A stretch of 64,000 nucleotides of DNA from Sphingomonas palmae (GTDB lineage Bacteria > Pseudomonadota > Alphaproteobacteria > Sphingomonadales > Sphingomonadaceae): positions 186,001 through 250,000 of the forward strand of contig NZ_FNZZ01000002.1 of the NCBI RefSeq assembly GCF_900109565.1, written 5' to 3'. Of this stretch, positions 36,953 through 48,048 are shown one piece after another. Under the pieces are notes generated by a model. That model had not been told where the DNA came from, did no database searches, and saw only the letters and a list, made by a program, of their open reading frames with translations. Numbering within the stretch: the first letter of the stretch is position 1; each line of letters starts with the position of its first letter. Made by a program: the position numbers and the translations under genes.

Positions 36953-37746
36953 TGGTGCCCGAATGGACGGTCGTTCTCGCTTACTACAACGAGGTCGATT
37001 ACCTCACCACGACGCTTGCCAGCCTCGACGCGCAGACGCTCAAGCCCTTTCGCCTTATCCTCGTCGACAACGCGTCGGACGACGGTTCGGCCGAGATCGC
37101 GCGTGACGCCGCGGCGGCGATGCAGGGCGTCGAGGTGACTCACCTGTTCGAGGCGCAACCCGGCAAGATCCACGCGTTGGAAACAGCCAACCCGCACATC
37201 ACCACGCCGTTCGTCGCCTTCACCGACGCCGACACCTTCTACCCGCCCGACTATCTCGCCACCGCCGCGCAGGCGTTCGCGGCAGGCGGCGAGCGCATCG
37301 TCGCGGTGATGGCGACCGACGTCACCGATCCCGCCGACGGCCCCGCCGCGCTTGCCAAGCGTCGCCACAACCAGCGCGTCAGTCGCTTGTGGCCGAAGCA
37401 GACGCACACCGGCGGCTACGGCCAGTGCTTCCGCACCCAGGCCTATATCGCGGCGGGTGGCTACACGCACGCGCACTGGCCCTACGTGCTGATGGATCAT
37501 GAGATCATGGAGCGCGTGCTCGCGCACGGTGACGCGATCTACCCGTATGACCTGTGGTGCGTCCCCTCCCCGCGGCGTTCCGACCGGACGCGCGTGCGCT
37601 GGACGCTGGCGGAGCGGCTGCTCTACCATTTCACCCCGCATGGCGCGAAGAACTGGTACTTCTACCGCTTTCTCGGCCCCCGCCTCGCGCGGCGCCGGCT
37701 GACGCACCTCAATTTGCGCGAGAAGACGTGGAAGGCTGAAACCTGA
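36952..37746 (+). CDS. Glycosyltransferase family 2
   Basis: The 264-residue GT-A protein has WTVVLAYYNEVDYLTTTLAS, LILVDNASDDGSAEIA and the DxD metal site in AFTDADTFYPPDYLA. GGYGQCFRTQAYIAAGGY and DHEIMERVLAHGD follow. The start at ATG 36952 overlaps the upstream stop; a GTG at 36949 is possible. With its neighbour it forms a two-gene operon that probably extends the same glycan as the divergent pair. Confidence 0.88.
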   Translation: MVPEWTVVLAYYNEVDYLTTTLASLDAQTLKPFRLILVDNASDDGSAEIARDAAAAMQGVEVTHLFEAQPGKIHALETANPHITTPFVAFTDADTFYPPDYLATAAQAFAAGGERIVAVMATDVTDPADGPAALAKRRHNQRVSRLWPKQTHTGGYGQCFRTQAYIAAGGYTHAHWPYVLMDHEIMERVLAHGDAIYPYDLWCVPSPRRSDRTRVRWTLAERLLYHFTPHGAKNWYFYRFLGPRLARRRLTHLNLREKTWKAET

Positions 37747-37754
37747 CGGTCACA

Positions 37755-37783
37755 CTTGTGTTGCCCGAATATCACACCATCTA
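37755..37783 (+). promoter_or_regulatory. Possible RpoH-type heat-shock promoter of clpB
   Basis: CTTGTG (37755-37760) is followed after 14 bases by CACCATCTA (37775-37783). This resembles the sigma-32 pattern CTTGAA ... CCCCATNTA and lies 26 bases before the clpB start. It is a match by eye to a known regulon member. Confidence 0.45.
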
Positions 37784-37808
37784 GTCGGCAAGTTATCAGG
37801 GGACAGAC

Positions 37809-40388
<2,580 letters not shown>

Positions 40389-40397
40389 GCGCCCAGC

Positions 40398-40430
40398 GTC
40401 CGGGCAGGCCGTGATTGGCCCGCCCGGACG
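40398..40430. terminator. Hairpin between convergent clpB and sulfotransferase genes
   Basis: CGTCCGGGC (40398-40406) pairs perfectly with GCCCGGACG (40422-40430), with a further AGGCC/GGCC pairing inside. There is no clear T run, so it may act as a bidirectional terminator or only as an end-protecting stem. Confidence 0.55.
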
Positions 40431-40433
40431 TGC

Positions 40434-42299
40434 CTACACCTCGTATCCCAGCTTCTCGCACCACGGTCGCAACAGCGCGGCAGCGTCGCCGAAATAACGT
40501 TCGTAGCGCCGCCAGCGATCGATCGCGCGCGTGTAGATCGGCTCGGTCACCTGCGAGTAGCTGGCGGTGGCTATATGGCCGCGGCGGCTGGCGCTCGCCT
40601 GATTGTCGAGGAGCTCATCGTTCCACGGCACGTCGAGGAAACGCATCAGCGCGCGCAGCTCCGCGTCGGGATCGGCGACGAGCCGCTCGTAGCGGAAGCG
40701 ATGCACGCTGAGCGGTAGCTGGCGCTCCGCATTCGCGAAGCTCGTCATCGCCGCGTCGTAGAGCGCCGCCGCCTCAGGAAGCGAGGTCAGGTGCCGCATC
40801 GCGAAATTGAGCTGGAAATTGGCCATGAAGCAGCTCAGCACGACGTCGAACGGATGCCGCTCGACGAAGATCATCCGCGCGTCGGGGAACATGCGGTACA
40901 GCAGCGGTGCGCGCGCCAAGTGGAGCGGAAACTTGTCGACCACCACCACATGGCGGTCGTTCGGTGCGACTTGCGCGAGCAAATCGAAATAGCGCTGCCG
41001 CAGCTGATCCGGGTCAGCGCGGTCAATCCCGCCGGCTGCGCGCGCCTCCGCCTCGATCGTGCCGACGATCGGCAGTTCCTCCATCACGTGGAAGTGCGGG
41101 TCGTTCATCAGTAGCGTGTCGAGCAGGGTCGTGCCCGAGCGCGGAAATCCCATGATGAAGACTGGCGAAGCCGGCGTGCGCGCCGCTGACGTGGCCGCGT
41201 CACGCACAGTTGCGGCGAGTCGCCCGTCGCCTTCCTGACGGACGCGGGTCAGGTAATCCGGCTCTTCACCCGCCCCCGCCCCAGCCAGCGCGGCTTGGTT
41301 CATCAAGGTGAATTCGGCGAAGGCTTCGTCAGCCTTGCCGCGCCGCTCGGCGATGTCGGCACGGATATGATGCCGCCGCGCCGGCGCCACGTCGGTGCCG
41401 ATCCGATCCGCCTCGCGCGCCGCCTCGTCCAGCCGGTTGCGCCGCCGGTACAGCCATGCCGCGATCAGCGCGACGTGCTCGTCCGCAACGCTGTTCCTGC
41501 GCGCTTGCGCCACGAGCTGGTCGAGGTCGTCGACCCTGTTCAGGTTCTCATACAACAGGCCGAGTTCGGCGTAAGCGTCGGCGCGTTCCGGCGCGACCGT
41601 GATCGCGCGCGAGAGCGTCTCGACCGCGCGGTCGAAGTTCCTGCTGTTCGCTTCGGCAAGGCCGTGGTGGAAAATGATGTCATAGTCGCGTGGCAGCAAC
41701 CCGGCCGCGCGGCGGGTCCACGACAGCCGGTGTTCGTCGCGACCGGCGGCGATCAGCGCCTTCGCTCCGTTGACGTGCGGTGCGACCTCCTTGGGTGCGA
41801 TCTGCACCGCGCGCTCGAATGCCTGGATCGCGTCGTCGTGACGCTCAAGCGCGGTGTAGCTGTTGCCGATGTTGTTCCAGCTCTGCGCGTCGCCGGGTTG
41901 CAGCCGCAGCCACGCGGCGTAGCGCGTCGCCGCCTCGTCGTGGCGGCCCCGCTCGGCCGCGAGATAGGCGCGCACCCTGAGCGCACGCGGGTTCGCCTCG
42001 TCGAGCAGCCGGGCAGCCTCGTCTGCCTCCTCCAGCGCGCGCGTGTCGATCAACGCCGCGACCAGGTTGAAGCGACTTGCCTGATCGGCGGGATCGAGCG
42101 CCACCGCGCGGCGCAGCAGCGTCGACCCCTCTGCCGGGTCTCCGCTCTGGCACGCGAGCAGCCCCGCCATCGCCGGCAGCACCGCGTCATCGGGCAGCTG
42201 CTCCATCGCCGCCGCCAACCGCGTCCGCGCACCGCCCCGGTCGCCTGCGCGCCAATCCGCCGCGGCAGCGGTCAGCACCTGTTCTCTCATGCTCGTCAT
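40434..42299 (-). CDS. TPR-repeat sulfotransferase
   Basis: The 621-residue protein has an N-terminal array of tetratricopeptide repeats (about residues 1-330, e.g. DAQSWNNIGNSYTALERHDD). A PAPS-dependent sulfotransferase domain follows, with the 5'-phosphosulfate loop FPRSGTTLLDTLL at about 385 and a 3'-phosphate site FVERHPFDVVLSCF. It transfers sulfate to a hydroxyl on a protein, peptide or glycan; the TPRs probably pick the substrate. Its ATG (42299) overlaps the stop of the upstream oxygenase by 4 bases, indicating tight functional linkage. Confidence 0.88.
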   Translation of the reverse strand: MTSMREQVLTAAAADWRAGDRGGARTRLAAAMEQLPDDAVLPAMAGLLACQSGDPAEGSTLLRRAVALDPADQASRFNLVAALIDTRALEEADEAARLLDEANPRALRVRAYLAAERGRHDEAATRYAAWLRLQPGDAQSWNNIGNSYTALERHDDAIQAFERAVQIAPKEVAPHVNGAKALIAAGRDEHRLSWTRRAAGLLPRDYDIIFHHGLAEANSRNFDRAVETLSRAITVAPERADAYAELGLLYENLNRVDDLDQLVAQARRNSVADEHVALIAAWLYRRRNRLDEAAREADRIGTDVAPARRHHIRADIAERRGKADEAFAEFTLMNQAALAGAGAGEEPDYLTRVRQEGDGRLAATVRDAATSAARTPASPVFIMGFPRSGTTLLDTLLMNDPHFHVMEELPIVGTIEAEARAAGGIDRADPDQLRQRYFDLLAQVAPNDRHVVVVDKFPLHLARAPLLYRMFPDARMIFVERHPFDVVLSCFMANFQLNFAMRHLTSLPEAAALYDAAMTSFANAERQLPLSVHRFRYERLVADPDAELRALMRFLDVPWNDELLDNQASASRRGHIATASYSQVTEPIYTRAIDRWRRYERYFGDAAALLRPWCEKLGYEV

Positions 42300-43849
42300 G
42301 GTGCCGCGGGATAGGCGATATCGAACGCGACGGTAAGGCGCTCCCCGCTCGCGAACGGCATCGTGCCGTGCCACGTCGTCGAGGGAAACAGCACCAGCTT
42401 GCCGGGCTGCGGCTCAATCATCGCGGTCGGCGCAAGGTCGAGACCGAGTTCGGCCGGCGGTGCGCCGATCGCGAGCCAGCCGGCATGCGCGGGCTCATCA
42501 GCGGTTCGTTCCGGCAGGTTGATATACAGTGCCGAGCTGATCCAGCCGGCGGGGTGGACGTGGCTCGAATGGTGGCCGCCTCCACGCAGCCGCACCGACC
42601 ATGAACCGGCGAAGCGCGGGCGCGTCTGTCGTGGCGAGCCCAGCAGCGGATGGCGCGTGTCCGCCGGCGGCAGCGCATCGATGTAGCGCCGCACGCACGC
42701 GCGTATTTCCTCGCGCAACTGCTCGATCTCGGGATCGATCCGCGCGAGCAGCATGCCCTCGGTCTGCGTGCCGCCGTTGACCGACTGGTTGAGGTGCGGA
42801 CCGCCCGCGTGGTGGCGATCGCGCAGGAACGCCGCCAGCCGGTCGAGCGGCAGCACTTTCGACAGGTCGTGCTGCTGCACGAGACCCGCTTGCGCGTCGA
42901 GCCAGTCGTGGCGCGGGTCGCCGGTCAGGCGCCAGACCAGTGACGAATAGGGGTAGAAGGACGCCGACTGCGGGCGCTCCAGCCACGGCTCGATCACCCG
43001 CGCCGCATGGTCGACCCGCCCGTGGCGCAGAAGATTGCGAAGGTGGTAGACCGCCATCACCGAGTCGCTCGCCGCCTCGGGCGTGGAGAACGCCTCGGCG
43101 TCGGCTGACAGCGATCCTCTTTCGGCGCGTGCGGCAAGTTCGCTCGCGCGCACGAACGGCTGATCCCCGAGGCTGGCCCGCGCCGCGCTCACCGTGCGCA
43201 ACACGTCGTCGTACCGCTTCGCCTGCAGCAAGAGTTCGAGCAGCAACTGCCACTTCGCCGGCTCGGCGGGTTGCGCGGCAATGCTGCGTCGTAGCGGCGC
43301 GAAGGCGTTCGCGCCTGCACCGCGCAGCCAGAGCAGGTGCGCGAGCTCACGCTGCCCGTCGATCCACCTCGGCTCCTGCGCGAGCACCTGCGCCAGGCTG
43401 TCGCATGCCCGCGCTGCCTCGCCTGCGGAGAACAGCGCCGCCGCGCGCCCGAGCAGCAATCCGCCGTCGAACGGTGCCAATGCGAGCGCCGCATCGAACT
43501 GTTCTAGGCTCGGCAGCCCAGCCTCGTAGCGGCATTGCGCCAGCCCGTGCGCGATCCGCACATCATTGGGGGCCAGCCTTGCCGCGGTCGCGAAGGCGTT
43601 CAGTGCGCTACGCCGATCGTCGAGCGCACGGTGCAGCAGCGCGGTCCATTGCCACAGGCGCGGATCGCTGCCTGCGCGGCGTGCTGCAGCCGCGACCTGC
43701 TCGACCACCCGCTCCTCGCCGCCGTGCGCCAGCGCCTGCTCCGCCAGCATCGCGGCGTCGCGCGGGCTCAGCACCGCAGCCGCTCGACCGCCAAACGGCA
43801 GCACTCCACCGGCAAGTCGCGATTGATCGGGCAAGGACATGGCCTGCAT
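42296..43849 (-). CDS. TPR-repeat putative 2OG-Fe(II) oxygenase
   Basis: The 517-residue protein has TPR-like helical repeats over about residues 40-300, then a double-stranded beta-helix domain of the putative 2OG-Fe(II) oxygenase type (Pfam 2OG-FeII_Oxy_5). It has HSSHVHPAGWISSALYINLP (His430/His432), the distal His494 in TWHGTMPF and a 2OG-binding Arg in RLTVAFD. It probably hydroxylates a substrate using 2-oxoglutarate and oxygen. It is coupled to the sulfotransferase. Start 43849 (MQAMSLPD) is chosen; 43840 is possible. No substrate is known. Confidence 0.83.
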   Translation of the reverse strand: MQAMSLPDQSRLAGGVLPFGGRAAAVLSPRDAAMLAEQALAHGGEERVVEQVAAAARRAGSDPRLWQWTALLHRALDDRRSALNAFATAARLAPNDVRIAHGLAQCRYEAGLPSLEQFDAALALAPFDGGLLLGRAAALFSAGEAARACDSLAQVLAQEPRWIDGQRELAHLLWLRGAGANAFAPLRRSIAAQPAEPAKWQLLLELLLQAKRYDDVLRTVSAARASLGDQPFVRASELAARAERGSLSADAEAFSTPEAASDSVMAVYHLRNLLRHGRVDHAARVIEPWLERPQSASFYPYSSLVWRLTGDPRHDWLDAQAGLVQQHDLSKVLPLDRLAAFLRDRHHAGGPHLNQSVNGGTQTEGMLLARIDPEIEQLREEIRACVRRYIDALPPADTRHPLLGSPRQTRPRFAGSWSVRLRGGGHHSSHVHPAGWISSALYINLPERTADEPAHAGWLAIGAPPAELGLDLAPTAMIEPQPGKLVLFPSTTWHGTMPFASGERLTVAFDIAYPAAP

Positions 43850-43870
43850 GTGGTAACGCCTCGCGCGCAC

Positions 43871-43900
43871 AAAAAAAGGGCCGGGAAAACATCCCGGCCC
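43871..43900 (-). terminator. Strong terminator after the TonB receptor
   Basis: On the minus strand, GGGCCGGGA and TCCCGGCCC make a perfect 9-bp stem with a short T-rich loop, followed by seven T. It separates the receptor from the oxygenase, so the downstream pair needs its own promoter or readthrough. Confidence 0.88.
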
Positions 43901-43920
43901 CCTCTAAGCTGATCGATCGA

Positions 43921-46900
43921 TCAGAAGTTTAGCGTCACACCCGAGTAGATGTAGCGGCCGAGCGCGTCATACACCTGCGGATAGGTGTTGCCGTTGGCGA
44001 AGCCGGCCGGCTGCGCGTAGGCGCCCGCACCCGCGACGAGCGGCGGATCCTTGTCGAGCAGGTTCTGCACGCCCAAGCGGAAGTTGAACTTTTCCGCAAT
44101 CGGCGCGGTCAGCGCCAGATCGAAGTAGCTCTGCGGCTTGATGCGCGCATTGTACGCGGTGAAGTCACCCGTCAACGCGGCCTGGTTGCTGCTCGCATCG
44201 ATGCGAACGGCGGAGAAGTAACGCCACTGACCCGAGATACCGATGCCGTCGGCAAGAGTGAAGGTCAGGCGCGTCTTGTGGCGCCACTCCGGTGCCGGGG
44301 TGCCGCACTGCGTGCCGTAGTAACCCGCGCAATCGTAGGTCTCGACAACACCGTTGTTGACCTTGAACTCGTTCAGCCACGTGCCGTTGAAGTTGAACGA
44401 GATCGTGCCGACCGAGCCCACTTCGGAATTGAAGTTGGCGCCGACGTCGATGCCACTGGTCTTCAGCGTACCCAGGTTCTGCGTCAGGTCGGTGACGTAG
44501 CCCTGGCTTGAGCGCCACAGCGATCCGGTCGAGTCGCGGTTGATCAACGAACAGAACGGCGAGGCCGCATTGGCGGTGCACGACGCGAGGATCGTGTCCT
44601 GACCGATCTGGCGGACGGTGTCCTTCACCTTGATGTTGAAGTAATCGACCGTGACCGCGAAGTTGCGCAGGAACGAGATGAACTCCGGCCGCAGCACGAC
44701 ACCTGCGGTGTACGTGTCCGCCGTTTCCGGAATAAGGTTCGGGTTCCCACCGATCAGGCCGTTGTACTGGCTCGAAGGGTTCAGCGCTACGGTCTGACCG
44801 ACACGCAGACCCTGCGCCAGACAGCCCGCATCCGCCGCGGTTAGCACACGACCCGCGCACGGATCGGTCGATCCGTTCAGGACCACACGCTGCGTCGCGA
44901 AGAACTCCTGAATGTTCGGCGAGCGTACCGCGCGGTTGTACGCGCCGCGGAAGCGGATCGCACGCACCGGCGCGAAATCGACCGCGACCTTGTAGGTGTC
45001 GGTGCTGTAGTCGCGCGCACCCACTTCGTACTTCGAGTAGCGGTAGCCGCCTTCGACTGCGAGGCTGTTGATGAAGCCGTCCGAGATGATCGGCACGCGC
45101 GCTTCGCCGAATGCTTCGTACACGTTGAACGCGCCGTTGATCGGCAGCGTCGCCGCACCCTGACCCGCGAGATCGCCGGTCTGGAACGCCGTGTCGGTGT
45201 TGAGGTTCAGCGTCTCGCGACGATACTCACCACCGAAGTTGACGCCGACGCCCTCGTTCGCCCACGGCGACTGGAGGCCGTATTCACCCAGCAAGCCGGT
45301 GAAGTTCACCGACGCGATCTGTTCGGTCACCTGACCGCGCTGGAAGCCCGGCGTCGCGAGATAGTTGATCGATGCCTGCGATACGCCGCCCTGCGTGAAG
45401 ATGTTGTAGGGAACGCAGTTCGGATCACTGCCATCCACCACCGAGCGGCAGGTCGCCACACCGTTGACCGACACGACATCGAGCGCACGGCCGAGGCGCG
45501 TGACCGAGAAGTCGTTCAGATAGGTTTCCGAGTAATTCGTGCGACCATACTGATAATAAGCGTCGTAGGTCAGGCCCTTGGCAACGTCACCGCGCGCACC
45601 GGCGACGATGCGGTAGGCGGTGTGCTGCAGGTCGTCCTGACGCGGCCCACCCTCGACGTTACGGCGCAGAATCTGCGCGAAACCGCGATTATAGGTACCA
45701 CCCGTCGTCGTATCGATGAAGTTGAACGGCGTAAACGCATCGGCCGGTACGCCGGCAATACCACCAAATGACGCGATGTTCTGCGCCACTGACGAAACGA
45801 CACCCGTCGCCGCATAGGACGGCGCCACGGTGGTGTACGCCCCCGTGTCCGGGTTCTGCACGACCGAGCGCGCGATCAGGCTGGTCGGTGCACAGATGAT
45901 GTTGCGCTGCTGCGCGCTGAGCAACGGGTTGTTGCAGTTGAGCGAGTAGGTGTTGCCGAAGTCACCCGACGGCGCGATCTGGGCGACCGTGCGGTCGTCC
46001 ATGAACATGCCTTCCATGTACGGCTTGAACGAGTCGGACACTTCGTAATTGGCGAAGAAGCCGGCGGTGTAACGCTCGTCGGGGCGCTGGTAGTAGTTGG
46101 TCGGCGCGTAGTTGTACGGGGTCGAGCCGGGGACCAGCGTCGAGTTGGCGCCGACCTGATAGGTGTTTGACTGACCGTCGAAGATCGTGCCGTTGGCCGA
46201 GGTGGCCGAACCGCCGCAGCTGGGCACGCCGGCGCGGCTGAACGCGAGCGCGCAGGCGCTATAGTCGCGGTTTGCCTGCGTCACCGCGTTGATCTTGCGA
46301 TAGCCGAGATAGGCAGTGATGTGACCACGGTTGTCGTCGAACGACGTACCCATGATGCCGCTGACGTCAATCGTGCCGCCATCGGCGACCGGGCCGCTCG
46401 GATAGCCGAAGCCGCGGTTGCGCAGCGCGTTGATCGTGCCCTGACCGGCGTTGTTGTCATGCTGGTACAGGCTGTACTGGCCGTCGAGCTTGAAGCCGGT
46501 GAAGTCAGTGTCGAGGATGAAGTTGACGACGCCGCCGACCGCGTCCGCGCCGTAGGTCGACGAAGCGCCACCCGTCAGCACTTCCGCACGCTTGATCAGC
46601 GTCGCAGGAACGAAGTTGATGTCGGCGGCCGAATCGCTCGGGTCACCGGGGACGAGGCGACGGCCGTTGATCAGCACGAGGGTGCGGTTCGCACCCAGGT
46701 TGCGCAGGTTGACGGTCGAGGTGCCGGTGGCGCCGTTCGAGACCGAGCCACCCTGGTCGGCGAACACCTGGGGCAGCGAGTTGAGCAGATCTTCGGTGCG
46801 GGTCACGCCCTGCAGCTTGAAGTCCTGCTGGTTGACGACGGTGACCGGGCTGCTCGAGGTCAGGTTCGGCTGCGGAATGCGCGAACCGGTGACGACGATA

Positions 46901-47127
46901 TCGCCGCCCTGCGCCGCGGCGTTGTTGCCGTCCGCGCTGGCGGGGTTCGCCTGGTCGGCGGGGCTCAGGCCCTCGACCGGACCCGCGGTCGGCTGCGCCG
47001 TCTGCGGCGTGGTACCCGTGGTCGTGTCAGGCTGCGTCTGCGCGAACGCCGGCGCGGACATGAGGCCGAGGCCGATGATGACCGGGGCCGCACCCGCCTT
47101 CAAACTGGCAAGCAATTGCTTCTTCAC
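43921..47127 (-). CDS. Large TonB-dependent outer-membrane receptor
   Basis: The 1068-residue receptor starts at GTG 47127 (MKKQLLASLKAG), which gives a proper signal peptide ending AFAQ and a ribosome-binding site AAAGGGA. A Thr/Gln/Pro linker precedes the plug (GGDIVVTGSRIPQPN, TRTEDLLNSLPQVF, NLRNLGANRTLVLINGRRLV). The long barrel ends in GVTLNF. The plug type (SRIPQPN...LVLINGRRL) is the oligopeptide/carbohydrate-style receptor abundant in sphingomonads and Caulobacter. The substrate is unknown. It lies next to the oxygenase-sulfotransferase pair. Confidence 0.93.
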   Translation of the reverse strand: MKKQLLASLKAGAAPVIIGLGLMSAPAFAQTQPDTTTGTTPQTAQPTAGPVEGLSPADQANPASADGNNAAAQGGDIVVTGSRIPQPNLTSSSPVTVVNQQDFKLQGVTRTEDLLNSLPQVFADQGGSVSNGATGTSTVNLRNLGANRTLVLINGRRLVPGDPSDSAADINFVPATLIKRAEVLTGGASSTYGADAVGGVVNFILDTDFTGFKLDGQYSLYQHDNNAGQGTINALRNRGFGYPSGPVADGGTIDVSGIMGTSFDDNRGHITAYLGYRKINAVTQANRDYSACALAFSRAGVPSCGGSATSANGTIFDGQSNTYQVGANSTLVPGSTPYNYAPTNYYQRPDERYTAGFFANYEVSDSFKPYMEGMFMDDRTVAQIAPSGDFGNTYSLNCNNPLLSAQQRNIICAPTSLIARSVVQNPDTGAYTTVAPSYAATGVVSSVAQNIASFGGIAGVPADAFTPFNFIDTTTGGTYNRGFAQILRRNVEGGPRQDDLQHTAYRIVAGARGDVAKGLTYDAYYQYGRTNYSETYLNDFSVTRLGRALDVVSVNGVATCRSVVDGSDPNCVPYNIFTQGGVSQASINYLATPGFQRGQVTEQIASVNFTGLLGEYGLQSPWANEGVGVNFGGEYRRETLNLNTDTAFQTGDLAGQGAATLPINGAFNVYEAFGEARVPIISDGFINSLAVEGGYRYSKYEVGARDYSTDTYKVAVDFAPVRAIRFRGAYNRAVRSPNIQEFFATQRVVLNGSTDPCAGRVLTAADAGCLAQGLRVGQTVALNPSSQYNGLIGGNPNLIPETADTYTAGVVLRPEFISFLRNFAVTVDYFNIKVKDTVRQIGQDTILASCTANAASPFCSLINRDSTGSLWRSSQGYVTDLTQNLGTLKTSGIDVGANFNSEVGSVGTISFNFNGTWLNEFKVNNGVVETYDCAGYYGTQCGTPAPEWRHKTRLTFTLADGIGISGQWRYFSAVRIDASSNQAALTGDFTAYNARIKPQSYFDLALTAPIAEKFNFRLGVQNLLDKDPPLVAGAGAYAQPAGFANGNTYPQVYDALGRYIYSGVTLNF

Positions 47128-47290
47128 TGCCGAGATCCCTTTCCGTTCTTTCACGGCACATTGCTGTGGTCGCAACTTCGTGACGTGTTATGTCCTGCTT
47201 GCTGCCGTATCGTGTCGCCTGTAAATCCATCGTTACAATGCGGCAGCGCTTTCCGAGGCGAGCGTCACCGAAAAGACACAGGGTGGGCAG

Positions 47291-47824
47291 ATGGCAATGA
47301 TCGGCGTCATGATCGGGCTGGCAGCGCAGGCAGCAAATGCAGCGCCGGCGAATGCGCCGAAAAGTCAGGCACTTGATCCATTGATCGCGTGCCGGGCGAT
47401 TACGCGCGACGCCGACCGGCTGGCCTGTTTCGACCGCGAGGTCGCGGCGCTGTCGTCGGCGGCCGAGACGAAGAAGATCGTGGTGCTCGACGAGAAAGCC
47501 GTGCGCGAGACGCGCCGGTCGCTGTTCGGCTTCGCGTTGCCGTCGCGCAATCTGTTCGGGAAGGACGACGGCGACTCATCGAAGCGCGAGTCGGCCGAGC
47601 TCAAGCGGCTCGACACGGTGGTGACGAGTTCGGCCAAGAACAGCGCCGGGCAGCTCGTCTTCACGGTCGAAGGTGGTGCGCGCTGGGTGCAGGACGACGA
47701 CCGCACGCTGATGCTCACGCGGATCAAGCCCGGCACGAAGGTGCGGATCAGCGCCGGCGTGCTCGGCAGCTATTTCGCGGTGTTCGACGGCAACGGCTCG
47801 GCCAAGGTACGGCGCGATCGCTGA
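47291..47824 (+). CDS. Small exported protein with a CxxI..DRLACFD motif
   Basis: The 177-residue protein has a short signal peptide (MAMIGVMIGLAAQAANA). A conserved-looking motif follows, ACRAITRDADRLACFDREVA, with two cysteines that could form a disulfide. The middle is charged, and the C-terminal half is beta-rich (LVFTVEGGARWVQDDD, VRISAGVLGSYFAVFDG). I recognise the motif style from uncharacterised alphaproteobacterial secreted proteins but no function. It is divergent from the TonB receptor, with a 163-base gap. Confidence 0.7.
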   Translation: MAMIGVMIGLAAQAANAAPANAPKSQALDPLIACRAITRDADRLACFDREVAALSSAAETKKIVVLDEKAVRETRRSLFGFALPSRNLFGKDDGDSSKRESAELKRLDTVVTSSAKNSAGQLVFTVEGGARWVQDDDRTLMLTRIKPGTKVRISAGVLGSYFAVFDGNGSAKVRRDR

Positions 47825-47833
47825 CGCGCCCGC

Positions 47834-48034
47834 TCAGCGCGGACGCATCGCCTCGCTCGCCAACTCGGCGGTCGCGAACGGGCGCTGCCCGGCGACATCC
47901 CAGTAGCGCAGATCGTCGAGCGCGATCGCCGCGCCCGAGGCGGCGCAGACGACGTGATCGCCCGAACTGAGCACGCGAAAGCCGTTCGCCATGTAATGCA
48001 GCTTGGCCGGGCGGTTGGTGTTGGACATCAGCAT
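47834..48034 (-). CDS. DUF2093 family protein
   Basis: The 66-residue protein (64 if it starts at ATG 48028) has the DUF2093 sequence AKLHYMANGFRVLSSGDHVV and LDDLRYWDVAGQRPF. The family is small, widespread in Alphaproteobacteria and of unknown function; it often lies beside xseA or purD, as here. It converges with the preceding secreted-protein gene, with a 9-base gap. Confidence 0.85.
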   Translation of the reverse strand: MLMSNTNRPAKLHYMANGFRVLSSGDHVVCAASGAAIALDDLRYWDVAGQRPFATAELASEAMRPR

Positions 48035-48048
48035 GGGGTCTTGTTCCG

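Noticed and set aside
47128..47290. Cobalamin or other riboswitch upstream of the large TonB receptor
   Set aside because: The gap is short and I could not find the conserved boxes or a multi-stem fold; likewise upstream of the receptor at 3060.
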